A stretch of DNA of 64,000 bases from Psychrobacter celer (GCF_016107555.1 NZ_JABASU010000001.1:62001-126000), one strand, 5' to 3'; shown: positions 9,549 to 19,257, counted from the stretch's first letter. Numbers and translations: made by a program. Notes: generated from the sequence alone by a model not told the origin.

Positions 9549-10010
9549 TTACTCTGCAAAGGGCTGGTCGAGCTTGACCACCAAGCTGTCGCAAGGAATA
9601 TTTGGCAAGATACTGTCGGCTGTCGCTTTGGCCAACCATGCGGCGATACCGTGACGCTCATGGCGGCCGATGATGAGCAAGTCGACTTGATGGTCGCGGC
9701 AATAATTGACGATACCCTTACTGTTCGAGATAGCAGATGTCACCTCAGAGTTGACCGCATGCAGCTCATTACGCGCCAAAAACTGCGCCAGTTTTTCTCG
9801 TGCTTCTTGCCAGTGCTCGCCATCGACATCGCCTGATAGGCTGGAGGCTGGCACCAGCTCAAAGCCAAAGCGCACCATGTCGTCCTCGACGATATGCAAT
9901 ACAGACAACTTCGCTTCAGGAGAGCCTGCAAGGATACGTCTGGCCTTGAGTGCGACGGCATCTGCATCAGACAACAAGTCGGTGACCAGTAAAATATGTT
10001 GATAGCCCAT
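9549..10010 (-). CDS. Universal stress protein (UspA family), copy 2
   Basis: A 153-residue UspA-type protein, a tandem paralogue of the gene just downstream. Shared features are HILLVTDLLSDADAVALKAR at the N-terminus, the ELVPASSL stretch in the middle, and IIGRHERHGIAAWLAKATAD near the C-terminus. Here GATAD of the paralogue is KATAD, so the last residue of the ATP motif is weaker. Two ATGs are adjacent at 10013 and 10010; AGGAG fits the second with a 6-base gap. The role in stress survival is by family only. Confidence 0.9.
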   Translation of the reverse strand: MGYQHILLVTDLLSDADAVALKARRILAGSPEAKLSVLHIVEDDMVRFGFELVPASSLSGDVDGEHWQEAREKLAQFLARNELHAVNSEVTSAISNSKGIVNYCRDHQVDLLIIGRHERHGIAAWLAKATADSILPNIPCDSLVVKLDQPFAE

Positions 10011-10314
10011 CATCAGCTCCTATTAAGACGTTTATTTTATAGTAGCAGTGGTGGCGGTGTTTGTTAAGGGTTAAATCCATTATTTTGTTATGGATATTCC
10101 CAGATAGACAATCTTTATAACTCCCTAAGTAATTTAGCATTTAACAGACAGCCCATAAGACTTTATTGATCAAGCGACTTACAAAACAACCTGTCAATCG
10201 ACTCATAAAGAGAAGGGGCGACGTAGAATATTAACGCTCAGATCGCTTGACTTATCAAAACAGCAGCCCCATCTACTACGGCACCCTATATATTATAATT
10301 TGATAAGGATCACT
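10011..10314 (+). other. Spacer between UspA and the M16 peptidase gene
   Basis: About 300 bases holding the divergent promoters of uspA copy 2 and the peptidase. I see no clear promoter boxes, gene or repeat, apart from AAGGA at 10305-10309, which sets the peptidase start. Confidence 0.5.
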
Positions 10315-13300
10315 ATGACTGACACGCCATTTATCGCCGATCTAACGTTGCATCCAGCGTTTGAGTTGATTGAGCATCGCCATATCGAGGCGTTGTCAAT
10401 GGACGTGCTGATCAGTCAGCATGTCAAAACCGGCGCGATGCATTATCATTTGGCGCACCCAAGTGATGAAAACGCCTTTTTGGTTGGCTTTCGTACTCAG
10501 CCGATGGACTCAAAGGGCGAGGCACATATCTTGGAGCATGTGGCACTTTGCGGCTCGGCAAGGTTTCCGGTTCGTGATCCGTTTTTTTCGATGATTAAGC
10601 GCTCATTAAACACCTTTATGAACGCCATGACCGCGGCCGACTGGACAGCGTATCCGTATGCCACACAAAATAAAAACGATTACTTCAATTTACTTGCTGT
10701 GTATCTTGATGCGTCGTTTTTCCCCAATATTCATCCGCTTGATTTTGCTCAAGAAGGTATCCGCGTAGAATTGGACGAGAATGACAAACCGCAGTTTAAA
10801 GGTATTGTCTTTAATGAGATGAAAGGTGCGATGAGCGGCGAGATCGACCAGCTCTATCATACGGTCGCCCATCATTTATTCCCAACGACCACTTATCATT
10901 ATAACTCGGGCGGTGATCCTGCGGATATTCCTGATTTGACCCACACCGAGCTCGTTGAGTTCCATCAAAGCCATTACCATCCATCAAACAGCGTGATTAT
11001 GAGCTTTGGTAATATTCCGGTCGCCGAGACCCAAGCGAAAATCCATGACGATGCTTTGAGCCAGTTTGAAGCGGGTAAAAAACACGCCTCACGTCCAGAG
11101 CAGCGTTTGCCTGCGCCAATCAGCGCTATCGATACTTATACGGCTGACGAGGCGGGCCCTGACCAAACCCATCATGTGGTGGCGTGGCTGCTGCCATCAA
11201 TCACCGATCCCAAGCAGCGTCTGGCTTTGCGTCTATTAGAAGGCGTGTTGGTCGAGCATGCTGGCTCGCCATTGCGTGCGTATCTCGACAGTCATCCGCT
11301 TGGCAAAGCGCCAAGTCCGCTGTTGGGACTCGATGACAGCCATTATGAGATGGTATTTTATACCGGTCTACGCGGCTCCAACCCTGAGCATGCCGAGGCA
11401 GTAGAGCAGGGTATTATGGATTTACTGACTGAAGTGGCCAGTAAACCGATCGATGATGATACGATTGAGACCATTTTGCATCAGATCGAGATCGATCAGC
11501 GCCATATCGGCGGCGATAGTATCCCTTATGGTTTAAATTTGATGCTCGAAGGCTTTAGCACGGCCATTCATGATGGCAACCCGATCGACGTCTGGGAAGT
11601 GGATAAGCATTTACAGTGGCTGCGTGAGCAAGTAAAAGACGCACAGTGGCTACCAAACCTTATCAAAACCCATCTGCTCGACAATCAGCACCGTGTGCGC
11701 GTGACGCTGACGCCAGATAGTGAAAAATCAGCGCGCCTTGCCGCAGCAGAGCAGACCCGTCTTGATACCATCGCGATGGACTTGAGCGCTGATGATAAAG
11801 CCATCTTAAAACAGCAAGCCCTTGATTTGGCAGCGCGGCAAGCAGCGCCTGATGATTTAAGCCTATTGCCAAAAGTCGGACTGGAGGATGTCCCGACCGA
11901 TATCAGCTTTAAGCAAGGCACACAAAAACAAGTGCGCCTAAGCGGGCAAGACAGTACGCTGTTTGAATATGAAGCAGGCACCAATGGCTTGTATTATTAT
12001 CAAGTGATTGTGCCGTTGACCGATGCTATTGGCAATCAGGACACCAGCAGTCTGCCTGTGAACGAGGTGATCAATCATCCATTGCTACCGATTTATTTAA
12101 GCCTACTATCAGAGCTGGGTACTGACTCGATGAGTGCTCATGAGATGCAGGCCAAGCAAGCGGCGCATTCTTCTGGCGTGACGGCGCGTATCAGCCAGCG
12201 CACCAGTATCGATGATAGCCAAACGATCAGCAGTTATTTTGTGGTGGCGACCCGTGCGCTCAACCGCAAGCCTGAAGCGATTGATTTGCTCAAAGAAGTC
12301 ATGGAGCATAGCGTCTTTAGCGAGCATGACCGTATCAAAGAAATTTTGCAGCAGCGTCAAGCGGGCTGGCAGTCGAATTTGGCAAGCTCTGGGCATTCTT
12401 ATGCCATGCAAACCGCCAGCCGCGGTATGAGCCGTCAAGCGCAGCTTGAGTATGTGCGTAGTGGCTTGCCTGCACTAAACGCGCTAAAAGACTTTTTGGC
12501 GCATGCCAGTGATGATGACACGCAGTGGGATAAATTGGCAACCAGCCTGATGGACTTGCACCAGCGTGTGATCAGCTTGCCCAAGCATGCCGTGATCATT
12601 TGTGAAGCTGAGCAAACCGAGCGCTTAAGCGACTTAATTGTCGAGAGCTGGAAAGACAGTCAAGCGCCAGCGCTTGCCGCGCAATTGGGTGTCTCTGATG
12701 CGACTATCAAAGACACTATCCCAAGTGAGTTTGCCGAGCTGCACCTTGCGGCAGCGTTAAATGGCGAGACAGACACCATCAAGGCACGAGAGAGCAGCGC
12801 TGCGCTCGATGTTGGGGACTTGGTATGGCTAGTACCGACCAACGTCTATCATAATGCCAGCGCTTATCGTGTGCCAGCGGCCGATCATCCTGATACCGCT
12901 GCTTTGATGGTATTAGCGCCGTATCTGCGCAATGGCTACTTGCACAGCGCCATCCGTGAGCGCGGCGGTGCTTACGGCGGCGGTGCAGGCTATGACGCCA
13001 ATGCCTGCGCTTTTAAATTCTTTAGCTACCGCGACCCGCAGTGTGCTGAGACCTTTGCGCATTTTGAGGCCAGTATTGAGTGGTTACTAAATGAGCCGCA
13101 GACCGATGAGCAGCTAGAAGAAGCCATCTTAGGTATCATCTCGGGTATGGATAAGCCAGGCTCTCCAGCTGGCGAGGCAGTCAAAGCCTGCTTTGCTGAT
13201 TTGCACCATCGCGGTGCTGACTGGCAACGTAAGATGCGCGCCGCCATATTGGATGTGACGGTGGCGGACCTACAGCGCGTGGCCAAGCAATACCTGCAAG

Positions 13301-13392
13301 GGCAACAGCATGTACGTGCAGTACTAGCGCCTTATGATAAAGAAGAAACCGTGAAAAACCTCGGCTTTAACGTTTGCAAAATAAAGAGCTAA
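10315..13392 (+). CDS. M16C zinc metallopeptidase (presequence protease-like)
   Basis: A 1025-residue peptidase of the insulinase superfamily, PreP-like M16C branch, which degrades peptides inside a closed chamber made from two halves. The inverted zinc motif HXXEH is present as HILEHVALCGS near residue 75. The second metal ligand Glu lies in the FNEMKGAMSG motif near 168. The C-terminal half retains the fold, with RERGGAYGGGAGY near 880, the usual R/Y substrate-binding motif. ATG at 10315 is chosen because AAGGA lies 5 bases upstream; the frame is open to a TTG at 10300. No signal peptide is seen, so it is probably cytoplasmic and recycles peptides. A terminator follows. Confidence 0.93.
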   Translation: MTDTPFIADLTLHPAFELIEHRHIEALSMDVLISQHVKTGAMHYHLAHPSDENAFLVGFRTQPMDSKGEAHILEHVALCGSARFPVRDPFFSMIKRSLNTFMNAMTAADWTAYPYATQNKNDYFNLLAVYLDASFFPNIHPLDFAQEGIRVELDENDKPQFKGIVFNEMKGAMSGEIDQLYHTVAHHLFPTTTYHYNSGGDPADIPDLTHTELVEFHQSHYHPSNSVIMSFGNIPVAETQAKIHDDALSQFEAGKKHASRPEQRLPAPISAIDTYTADEAGPDQTHHVVAWLLPSITDPKQRLALRLLEGVLVEHAGSPLRAYLDSHPLGKAPSPLLGLDDSHYEMVFYTGLRGSNPEHAEAVEQGIMDLLTEVASKPIDDDTIETILHQIEIDQRHIGGDSIPYGLNLMLEGFSTAIHDGNPIDVWEVDKHLQWLREQVKDAQWLPNLIKTHLLDNQHRVRVTLTPDSEKSARLAAAEQTRLDTIAMDLSADDKAILKQQALDLAARQAAPDDLSLLPKVGLEDVPTDISFKQGTQKQVRLSGQDSTLFEYEAGTNGLYYYQVIVPLTDAIGNQDTSSLPVNEVINHPLLPIYLSLLSELGTDSMSAHEMQAKQAAHSSGVTARISQRTSIDDSQTISSYFVVATRALNRKPEAIDLLKEVMEHSVFSEHDRIKEILQQRQAGWQSNLASSGHSYAMQTASRGMSRQAQLEYVRSGLPALNALKDFLAHASDDDTQWDKLATSLMDLHQRVISLPKHAVIICEAEQTERLSDLIVESWKDSQAPALAAQLGVSDATIKDTIPSEFAELHLAAALNGETDTIKARESSAALDVGDLVWLVPTNVYHNASAYRVPAADHPDTAALMVLAPYLRNGYLHSAIRERGGAYGGGAGYDANACAFKFFSYRDPQCAETFAHFEASIEWLLNEPQTDEQLEEAILGIISGMDKPGSPAGEAVKACFADLHHRGADWQRKMRAAILDVTVADLQRVAKQYLQGQQHVRAVLAPYDKEETVKNLGFNVCKIKS

Positions 13393-13440
13393 TGGTGTTT
13401 TTTGGATAAAAACCAATCTGTGACTGTGAGCATTTATGAA

Positions 13441-13470
13441 GCAGACAATACTAGGTTATTGTCTGCTTTT
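13441..13470 (+). terminator. Terminator of the M16 peptidase gene
   Basis: Perfect 10-base stem GCAGACAATA/TATTGTCTGC with a 6-base loop and TTTT. Confidence 0.85.
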
Positions 13471-13518
13471 ATAGTTCTTAGTAAAAAGACTGATGATTGA
13501 GTCAACGTTTAAAGGCGT

Positions 13519-14082
13519 TTAAAAACGTTTGATACTCAAGTCTTTGCCAATCATATCTTGATGAATAGGAAACTCAGACAATTGGCTAAACTGCTGTCGA
13601 TCGGCAAAGTAGCTTCGTAAAGTGCGGCGCACCGCTTCAAAGGCGAGACTATCCCACGGGATGTCTTCTTCGCTAAACAGCGCACAGTCAAGGCTTTCAG
13701 AGCCGACACCATATGCACCGTCTTTGAGATCGGCCAAATAAATTGAGTATATCTGTCCGATGTCTGGCAGATCGTAGATACAGTACAGATGAGGGTTTAA
13801 CACCACCGCATCCGCTTCTTCGTAGCTCTCACGCGCGGCGCCCTCTGCCATGGTTTCCCCGTTTTCCATAAAGCCTGCCGGTATCGTCCAAAGACCATAT
13901 TGTGGCTCTATCGCGCGGCGGCATAGCAGCACTCTGTCTTTATGTACGACCAGCGACCCACAGATGACTTTTGGGTTTTCGTAGTGAATATAGTTGCAAT
14001 TTGGGCATACCAAACGCGGCATATTATCCGTGGCTGGTATTTTTCGTTCTGCTTGATGACCGCATTGGAGACAATAGCGCAT
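13519..14082 (-). CDS. Nudix hydrolase with N-terminal zinc ribbon
   Basis: A 187-residue Nudix enzyme that hydrolyses a nucleoside diphosphate linked to another group. The N-terminus is a zinc ribbon with two Cys pairs (CLQCG and CPNCNY), as in NudC-like NADH/ADP-ribose pyrophosphatases. The Nudix box is GFMENGETMAEGAARESYEE near residues 77-96, with the metal-binding REXXEE intact; the Gly that usually follows the box is Ala. The second domain of NudC (SQPWPFPxS) is absent. The protein is much shorter than NudC, so it belongs to the compact zinc-ribbon Nudix group. It is convergent with the M16 peptidase. The substrate is not determined. Confidence 0.9.
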   Translation of the reverse strand: MRYCLQCGHQAERKIPATDNMPRLVCPNCNYIHYENPKVICGSLVVHKDRVLLCRRAIEPQYGLWTIPAGFMENGETMAEGAARESYEEADAVVLNPHLYCIYDLPDIGQIYSIYLADLKDGAYGVGSESLDCALFSEEDIPWDSLAFEAVRRTLRSYFADRQQFSQLSEFPIHQDMIGKDLSIKRF

Positions 14083-14194
14083 ATCAACTGCCTTTATAAA
14101 TGTAGTAAGCGTGAGAGATAAAGAGTCAGGACTCCTAATGGCAAAAACACCCCGTCATTGTCAGACGCGCCCGCCCTTCGTACGTTGGTTTTTG

Positions 14195-14274
14195 TGTGTG
14201 CTATCAGGATACCGGTAAAGCGGTGCTGCAAGATGTTATTCTAATAAGCAAGCACCGCCTTAAGATAGCACACA
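14195..14274. other. Long two-part hairpin, possible structured RNA
   Basis: An outer perfect 11-base pairing (TGTGTGCTATC with GATAGCACACA) encloses an inner stem (AAGCGGTGCT with AGCACCGCCTT, one bulged C) and an internal loop. There is no T run next to it, so it is not a standard terminator. It could be a small RNA, a leader element or a relic of a repeat. Confidence 0.45.
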
Positions 14275-14480
14275 TTTTGCTCGTAGCGCAGCATGATAAC
14301 AGTAACGCTGCATATCGCTGGCGGATCATAGTCCGATAAATGACAGCAAAGCCCCGTGGCATCGTGGCAAGCCATCACCGCCGTTTGTCATAAGCGGTCA
14401 CGCTAATTCATAAAACACGTTGACTTATAAAATTAAGAAGACAATACGCGGCGCATGTCTGTCGATGCGATTTGAGACGT

Positions 14481-14522
14481 TCATGACAAACACCTCATGA
14501 CGAATACCTCCTGACAAATGAA
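14481..14522. repeat. Three tandem 14-base units
   Basis: The units TCATGACAAACACC, TCATGACGAATACC and TCCTGACAAATGAA follow one another directly, upstream of the CoA-type Nudix gene. Confidence 0.7.
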
Positions 14523-14611
14523 CAGTCACACAAATAGCATGCAGCTGCGTGAAGAGTACGCTAGTCTACAGCTAGTCACGCCACATATTGATAAAAACAT
14601 AGGGCAAGATC

Positions 14612-15349
14612 ATGTTACTCCCTTCCCAGACTGTGCAGTTAGATGAGCAGTCGGTTGCTATACCACCTTTTATTCGCTATCCGACACTCAGGCAACTGAC
14701 CGAGCGGGTTCAGCAAGAGACGTTAAATACGTTGGCCGATTCAGCGCTGCATACCGCGCAGCAAAGCTCTCGCAGCGCGCGTGTCTTAGACAGTCTATAC
14801 CAGACGCCCATTGCCGATGCTTCGATACTGGTGGCCATCACCCATGAGCGCCATCCCAAGCTGCTTTTGACGCGCCGCGCCGCGCACATGAATAGCCATG
14901 CAGGCGAGGTATCTTGCGCTGGCGGTAAATACGAGATAGGGGATGGTAATAACGTCGTTACAGCGCTACGTGAGGCCTGTGAAGAGACGGCTCTCCCGCC
15001 CAACAAGGTACAGCTAATCGGTCAGCTACCCATTCAGACCTCCAAAAGCGGCATGAGCGTGCGTCCAATCGTGGCTTTGATCGCGCCTGATTTGGTACTG
15101 GTACCTGAGATCGGTGAGATATCACGTATTTTTTGGGCAGATTTTGAGGCATTACTCACGCAGCCTACCGTTGAGTACACGATAGAATATGCCATGCAAG
15201 ATCAGGTGGCAACGATACTTACGCCCAGCTGGCAAGTCGATGGCGAGACGGTCTGGGGGCTGACAGGCCGCGTCATTGCCAGCTTATTAGAGACAGCTTT
15301 TGGTCGGCAGTTAGAATGGTATTACCGCGTGCAAGACAGCCGATTGTAA
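14612..15349 (+). CDS. Nudix hydrolase, CoA pyrophosphatase (NudL) type
   Basis: A 245-residue Nudix protein of the NudL/YeaB group, which cleaves coenzyme A to 3'-phospho-ADP and phosphopantetheine. The Nudix signature is GGKYEIGDGNNVVTALREAC followed by EET (about residues 107-129). The NSHAGEVSCAGGK segment matches the UPF0035/NudL pre-box (xHxGqvsFPGGk), with Cys-Ala in place of the usual Phe-Pro. The C-terminal VWGLTGRVI motif is also typical of NudL. The ribosome site before ATG (GGGCAAGATC) is weak. It is divergent from the other Nudix gene and convergent with the MpaB-like gene. The CoA substrate is inferred from family. Confidence 0.85.
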   Translation: MLLPSQTVQLDEQSVAIPPFIRYPTLRQLTERVQQETLNTLADSALHTAQQSSRSARVLDSLYQTPIADASILVAITHERHPKLLLTRRAAHMNSHAGEVSCAGGKYEIGDGNNVVTALREACEETALPPNKVQLIGQLPIQTSKSGMSVRPIVALIAPDLVLVPEIGEISRIFWADFEALLTQPTVEYTIEYAMQDQVATILTPSWQVDGETVWGLTGRVIASLLETAFGRQLEWYYRVQDSRL

Positions 15350-15381
15350 GATTGTAATGAGCTGAGCCGACAGCTGCTGCG

Positions 15382-16737
15382 TCATTGATAATAGGCGTCG
15401 TTTTTCTTGAGCCACCAGTTCATATTGTCTTGACGTTTGGCGCGAAAGGCTTCTAGTTTGGTGGCTACCGTTTGGTTGTGCTGACGGGCGGTATCGAGCG
15501 CAAACAAGATAGGCACGGAGGATAAGACACCAAACCGAAACTTTGATTTTGGTAGCGCTAAGCCGTCTCCGATATCATCACCGACCAGAGTACGTGTCAC
15601 ACTGGCATTGACCATCTCTACAAAACGCCCACGGCGATTGTCTTCGCCCATCAGTTGCCGCGGCAGATCGTGTAGGGCTTTTGCTAAAGGTTGTCCCATC
15701 TCAAAGTCTAGCTGTTGAATGGACAAGTAAGTGTAGAGCCACTCCCAGCAGGCGGCCTCATCCTTTGGTAGGCGCTCTAAATCCACACCCATCCAGTAAC
15801 TGGCAAGATTCCATAAATGCAAAATTCCCTCGGCCTCCTCGCTACTGATACGCGCGCCAAGCAGTCGTAGCCCGCGCATAATCAGTAACGAGAACTGCAG
15901 ATGAGTGGCAATCATATCAGTTTGGTTGATCGGTACACCCCAATAAGCAGTGTTCCAGCTGCCATCGGGATTGCGATGCTGATCGGCCTCTGTGGCGACG
16001 CCTTTTGCCGCGTTGTTTTTGCCACTGAGCAAGTTTTGCCGTACGAGCGTGTGAATCTGCCGCACCTGAATCGACTGACGCCAACCCTCAGAGCCGATCG
16101 CCAAAACGCTATCGATAGGCCCTCGTGCGCGCGGCATACGTGTGCTTGTTTTGGGCAATAATGGATGCTCAGAGACAGCCAAAATATAAGCATAAGTGCG
16201 CATGAGTCTTGGCAGGGCATCGTGCATCAACGCGCCGGTTTGGATCAGTGGCAGCGATAGGGCAGGGATGCTATAACCTGCCATCAATGCCACATTTCGC
16301 AGCAGCCAAATCAGCATCAGCGGATAGCGCCGATAGGCGACGGCCCCAGTCTGTGCAAGCTGTGGATCAAACCAAGTAGGATGGTCGCTAAACTGCTCAG
16401 CCAGTGCAGAAAAGGACGGATGAGCTGCGAGTTTACTGTCGGTTTTGTTATCGAGGATAAGCTGCTGTAAGGGTTTGGCAAAACGCAGGCCGTCAGCCGC
16501 GAGCGTATCTGTCAGGGGGTCGCCGATGTCGTAGCCTGCGACCATCTCCTCTAATAAATCTTGCGAGATGACAAAATCTTTGGGCAGCAAATAGCGCTTG
16601 ATCCGCTTTAAGACCTGTAGGTCATGATGATCATCAATCGCTGTGGTACGCCCATGACGCTGATACGATGCAAAGGTAGGTTGGCTCGATTTGGACGCGC
16701 GCGCTGGCTGTGTCTGGGCTGTATTGTTTGGATCCAT
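15382..16737 (-). CDS. MpaB/rubber-oxygenase-like (DUF2236) protein
   Basis: A 451-residue protein that looks like the MpaB/latex-clearing-protein catalytic domain (DUF2236), a haem-binding oxygenase fold. Supporting motifs are the VRQIHTLVRQ segment near residue 227, containing the expected R-x-x-H-x-x-V-R, and WNTAYWGVPINQTDMIATHL near 266-285, equivalent to the conserved INQ.D....L stretch. The fold region spans about residues 130-400 and is helical. The N-terminal 40 residues are polar. No signal peptide is seen. The start is ATG at 16737; the frame is open to a TTG at 16746. The substrate is unknown; bacterial members range from rubber cleavage to uncharacterised roles. The downstream lipoprotein-like neighbour is in the same orientation upstream by about 40 bases. 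Confidence 0.78.
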   Translation of the reverse strand: MDPNNTAQTQPARASKSSQPTFASYQRHGRTTAIDDHHDLQVLKRIKRYLLPKDFVISQDLLEEMVAGYDIGDPLTDTLAADGLRFAKPLQQLILDNKTDSKLAAHPSFSALAEQFSDHPTWFDPQLAQTGAVAYRRYPLMLIWLLRNVALMAGYSIPALSLPLIQTGALMHDALPRLMRTYAYILAVSEHPLLPKTSTRMPRARGPIDSVLAIGSEGWRQSIQVRQIHTLVRQNLLSGKNNAAKGVATEADQHRNPDGSWNTAYWGVPINQTDMIATHLQFSLLIMRGLRLLGARISSEEAEGILHLWNLASYWMGVDLERLPKDEAACWEWLYTYLSIQQLDFEMGQPLAKALHDLPRQLMGEDNRRGRFVEMVNASVTRTLVGDDIGDGLALPKSKFRFGVLSSVPILFALDTARQHNQTVATKLEAFRAKRQDNMNWWLKKNDAYYQ

Positions 16738-16777
16738 AGGTAACAAATGCCTTTATCAGTAGGCTTTTTATGATGGC

Positions 16778-17359
16778 CTAATATTTAGACGTGTGGTTGA
16801 GCATATCGAGCTGCCTTTGTGTGTCATCGAGGCGACGTTTGATCGACCCAAGTTCATCGGCCAAAAACAACAGCCGTTTGCGAGCGTCTTTTTCGTTGGC
16901 AAAGTCTAGCATTGCGCCGCTCTCAAGCTGATCAAATTCTGTTTGATACTCATCTAATAGGCGTCTGTCTGTGTCGAGCTGGTTGTCTAGACGATAGTAA
17001 GCTAGGCCGTGCTGATTGGCCTGTTGGAGGTGGTTTATCATAGCAGCAGGGCAGACGTTGTTTAACCTGCGCCCGCGGCGACCGACATTGTACGCATTGT
17101 TGCTCGTACAGTATTGCTGCAAACCAAGCTTGCGGCCGCGCTCCCACGCAAGATAATCAGGGGTCACATGTGCTTTGGCACAGGCTTTGCTGTGTGAGGC
17201 GAGGCGCTCTGAGGAGTAGCCTGCTACGCCATCGTTATAGCCTATCGTTTCCCAATCACCAATCAGGCATTGTTGTTTGGAGAGAGTCGCGCATGATAGT
17301 AAAAACATACTGCCAAGGATAGGCAGACTAAGCGATATAGGTCTGATAAGTCCCTGCAT
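16778..17359 (-). CDS. DUF2799 lipoprotein
   Basis: A 193-residue predicted outer-envelope lipoprotein of the DUF2799 family. It has a signal peptide with lipobox FLLSCAT (Cys near residue 23). The family pattern GDWETIGYNDGVAGYSSERL follows near residues 34-53, and a second YLAWERGRKLGLQQYC repeat near 70-85. The last 60 residues form a charged coiled coil (LDEYQTEFDQLESGAM to LNHTSKY). The second of two ATGs (17359) is chosen because AGGAG then lies 6 bases upstream. The gene precedes the MpaB-like gene with a 40-base gap, so the two are probably co-transcribed. Function unknown. Confidence 0.85.
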   Translation of the reverse strand: MQGLIRPISLSLPILGSMFLLSCATLSKQQCLIGDWETIGYNDGVAGYSSERLASHSKACAKAHVTPDYLAWERGRKLGLQQYCTSNNAYNVGRRGRRLNNVCPAAMINHLQQANQHGLAYYRLDNQLDTDRRLLDEYQTEFDQLESGAMLDFANEKDARKRLLFLADELGSIKRRLDDTQRQLDMLNHTSKY

Positions 17360-17575
17360 GGTCATCTCCTAAGACTGCTGCTATCAGTTGCGCCCAGTGT
17401 GCATCTAGATGTCACGAGGCGAGGTGTCATTGCGCTTACCGCCTTTATCCAAACATGGCTTGCGATGCTGTTTTTCTGCGGTTATTGTTTTTACTGTTAG
17501 GGTTGAAAGAAGAAAGCGGTGAGCTATGTGTTGGCTAAATAACCGCAAAATAACTCGCCTTTTTCTGATGATGGA

Positions 17576-18781
17576 TTATGGCTGAGGCCGCGTCAAATCG
17601 ACTGAGGTGCCGCTGACGTTGTCTTTTAGGCTGACTTTGAGCATGAGGTAACCTGCAACCCCAGAGACGATAGAGCCCATGATGATGCCTAGACGTTCAT
17701 CAAATAACGTGGTGTCGCCTGCAAAAGCAAGGCCTCCGATAAATAAGCTCATGGTAAAACCTACACCGCAAAGCAACGCAGCACCATAAATTTGCTTATA
17801 ATTTATGCCCTTTGGCATGGTTGAGATACCGAGCTTGAAGATCAACCAGCACATCGCCATGACACCCAACTGCTTACCGATAAATAGACCGGCGGCAATC
17901 CCCAGCGGTACAGAGTGAAACAGCTCTGCAAACCCTGCGCCTTTGAGCGAGATGCCTGAGTTGGCAAAGGCAAATAGTGGCAAGATACCAAAAGCCACGG
18001 TGTTGTGTAGGTCGTGCTCTAGCTCTTCGACAGGGGAGTGCTCAGGGTCAGTGCGATCAAACATAGGAATAAACAACGCCAACACCACGCCCGCTAATGT
18101 CGCATGGATACCCGACTTGAGGACGGCTATCCACATGATAACGCCGATGAGTAGGTAGGGAGTGATACTGGTCACGTTACGACGGTTTAGCAAATATAAA
18201 AATGGCAAGCATAGCCCTGCAAAGGCCAATGACTCAAGGGATAGTTCGCTGGTATAAAACAAGGCAATGATCAAAATCGCGCCGATATCATCAAAAATAG
18301 CAATCGATACCAAAAATACTTTGAGAGAGTTTGGGACGCGATTGCCAAGTAGGCTTAAGATGCCGAGGGCAAAAGCGATATCTGTGGCGGCAGGAATGGC
18401 CCAACCTTTCCAAAACTCAGGCTCGCTATAGTTAAAGATCAGATAGACTACAGCGGGCATGATCATCCCGCCGATGGCCGCGCCCGCTGGCAAAATGATT
18501 TGTTTGACATTGGACAGCTCACCGATGAGCACTTCGCGCTTGAGCTCAAGACCGACCAAAAAAAAGAAAATCGCCATCAGGCCGTCATTGATCCAATGAT
18601 GGGCGTCTTTGGCAATCGCAAAATCACCGATTTGAATGGCAACAGGGGCATGGATAAAGCCTTCATACCATGTGCTTAGAGGGGAGTTGGCAATGATCAT
18701 TGCAGCAATGGCAGCCAGTGCTAACACGATGCCGCCTGCTGCCTCAAATTCAAAAAATGCCTTAATCCTTCGTATTGCCAT
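17576..18781 (-). CDS. nhaA: Na+/H+ antiporter NhaA
   Basis: A 401-residue NhaA-type antiporter that exports Na+ (or Li+) in exchange for protons, supporting pH and salt homeostasis. Family landmarks are [20 protein letters not shown] at the N-terminus, the [11 protein letters not shown] motif near 125, and the paired aspartates [11 protein letters not shown] near 155 that bind the ion. The roughly 12 helices are present and the length is typical. The start ATG at 18781 has GAGGG 6 bases upstream; a longer frame reaches 18805. The gene stands alone. High salt tolerance fits a marine or cold-adapted host but is not shown by this gene alone. Confidence 0.96.
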   Translation of the reverse strand: MAIRRIKAFFEFEAAGGIVLALAAIAAMIIANSPLSTWYEGFIHAPVAIQIGDFAIAKDAHHWINDGLMAIFFFLVGLELKREVLIGELSNVKQIILPAGAAIGGMIMPAVVYLIFNYSEPEFWKGWAIPAATDIAFALGILSLLGNRVPNSLKVFLVSIAIFDDIGAILIIALFYTSELSLESLAFAGLCLPFLYLLNRRNVTSITPYLLIGVIMWIAVLKSGIHATLAGVVLALFIPMFDRTDPEHSPVEELEHDLHNTVAFGILPLFAFANSGISLKGAGFAELFHSVPLGIAAGLFIGKQLGVMAMCWLIFKLGISTMPKGINYKQIYGAALLCGVGFTMSLFIGGLAFAGDTTLFDERLGIIMGSIVSGVAGYLMLKVSLKDNVSGTSVDLTRPQP

Positions 18782-19048
18782 ATTACCCTCATTTCCTAAA
18801 TACAAATTACTAAAAACGAATTGCCAAACAATTCAATAACCTCAAATATCGATGCGGCCGCTTAGCGCGCCATACAAACAGATAGCAACAGTTTCTCATA
18901 CTCTGATTCATATAGACAACAAAATACGTCAACCCAAAGTCATAAGCACGTCTTGCTATATCCACAATAGCGATATTATAACGATGATAACACTGGTAAA
19001 TATAGTGATAAGTCGTTACTGACTACCCAGCGCGCGTCACTATCTTTA

Positions 19049-19091
19049 GCCGATCTAGATGACTATCGATTGAATCGAGGGCAGGCCTTAG
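19049..19091. repeat. Partial copy of miniature element family B
   Basis: This 43-base stretch matches 36112-36154 at 36 of 43 positions, including CTATCGATTGAATCGAGG. Only the right end of the element is recognisable here. Confidence 0.65.
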
Positions 19092-19118
19092 ACAAATCTA
19101 GCAGACTTTTTTACGTTT

Positions 19119-19150
19119 TTGGCTTTTTTTTATGTTTTTATCTTTATAAT
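19119..19150 (+). promoter_or_regulatory. Putative promoter of the TSUP leader
   Basis: TTGGCT and a consensus TATAAT (19145-19150) are separated by 20 bases, longer than ideal. A start near 19157 would give a leader of about 125 bases. Confidence 0.45.
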
Positions 19151-19153
19151 GAG

Positions 19154-19257
19154 CGGCACTCTATAGTGCCACTTATGGGTATAAATGTGTCAGCAGGTCA
19201 GTGTATCCGCTGATAGATAGCGGTACAGGCAGCCTCAATATCGAGGCTGATTTTTCT
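19154..19257 (+). promoter_or_regulatory. Structured leader with terminator before TSUP gene
   Basis: Three hairpins follow the promoter: GGCACT/AGTGCC (about 19155-19170), CCGCT/AGCGG (about 19209-19225) and CAGCCTC/GAGGCTG (19231-19250), the last with ATTTTTCT. The last is a good terminator placed 23 bases before the TSUP start codon, so readthrough may be controlled (attenuator or riboswitch). I do not recognise a known riboswitch class. Confidence 0.5.

Larger units (their letters stand above)
14083..14611. other. 529-base spacer between two divergent Nudix genes
   Basis: There is no gene here. It holds an 80-base long-range hairpin (14195-14274) and a 14-base unit repeated three times (14481-14522), described separately. 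The rest shows nothing I can name. Confidence 0.6.
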
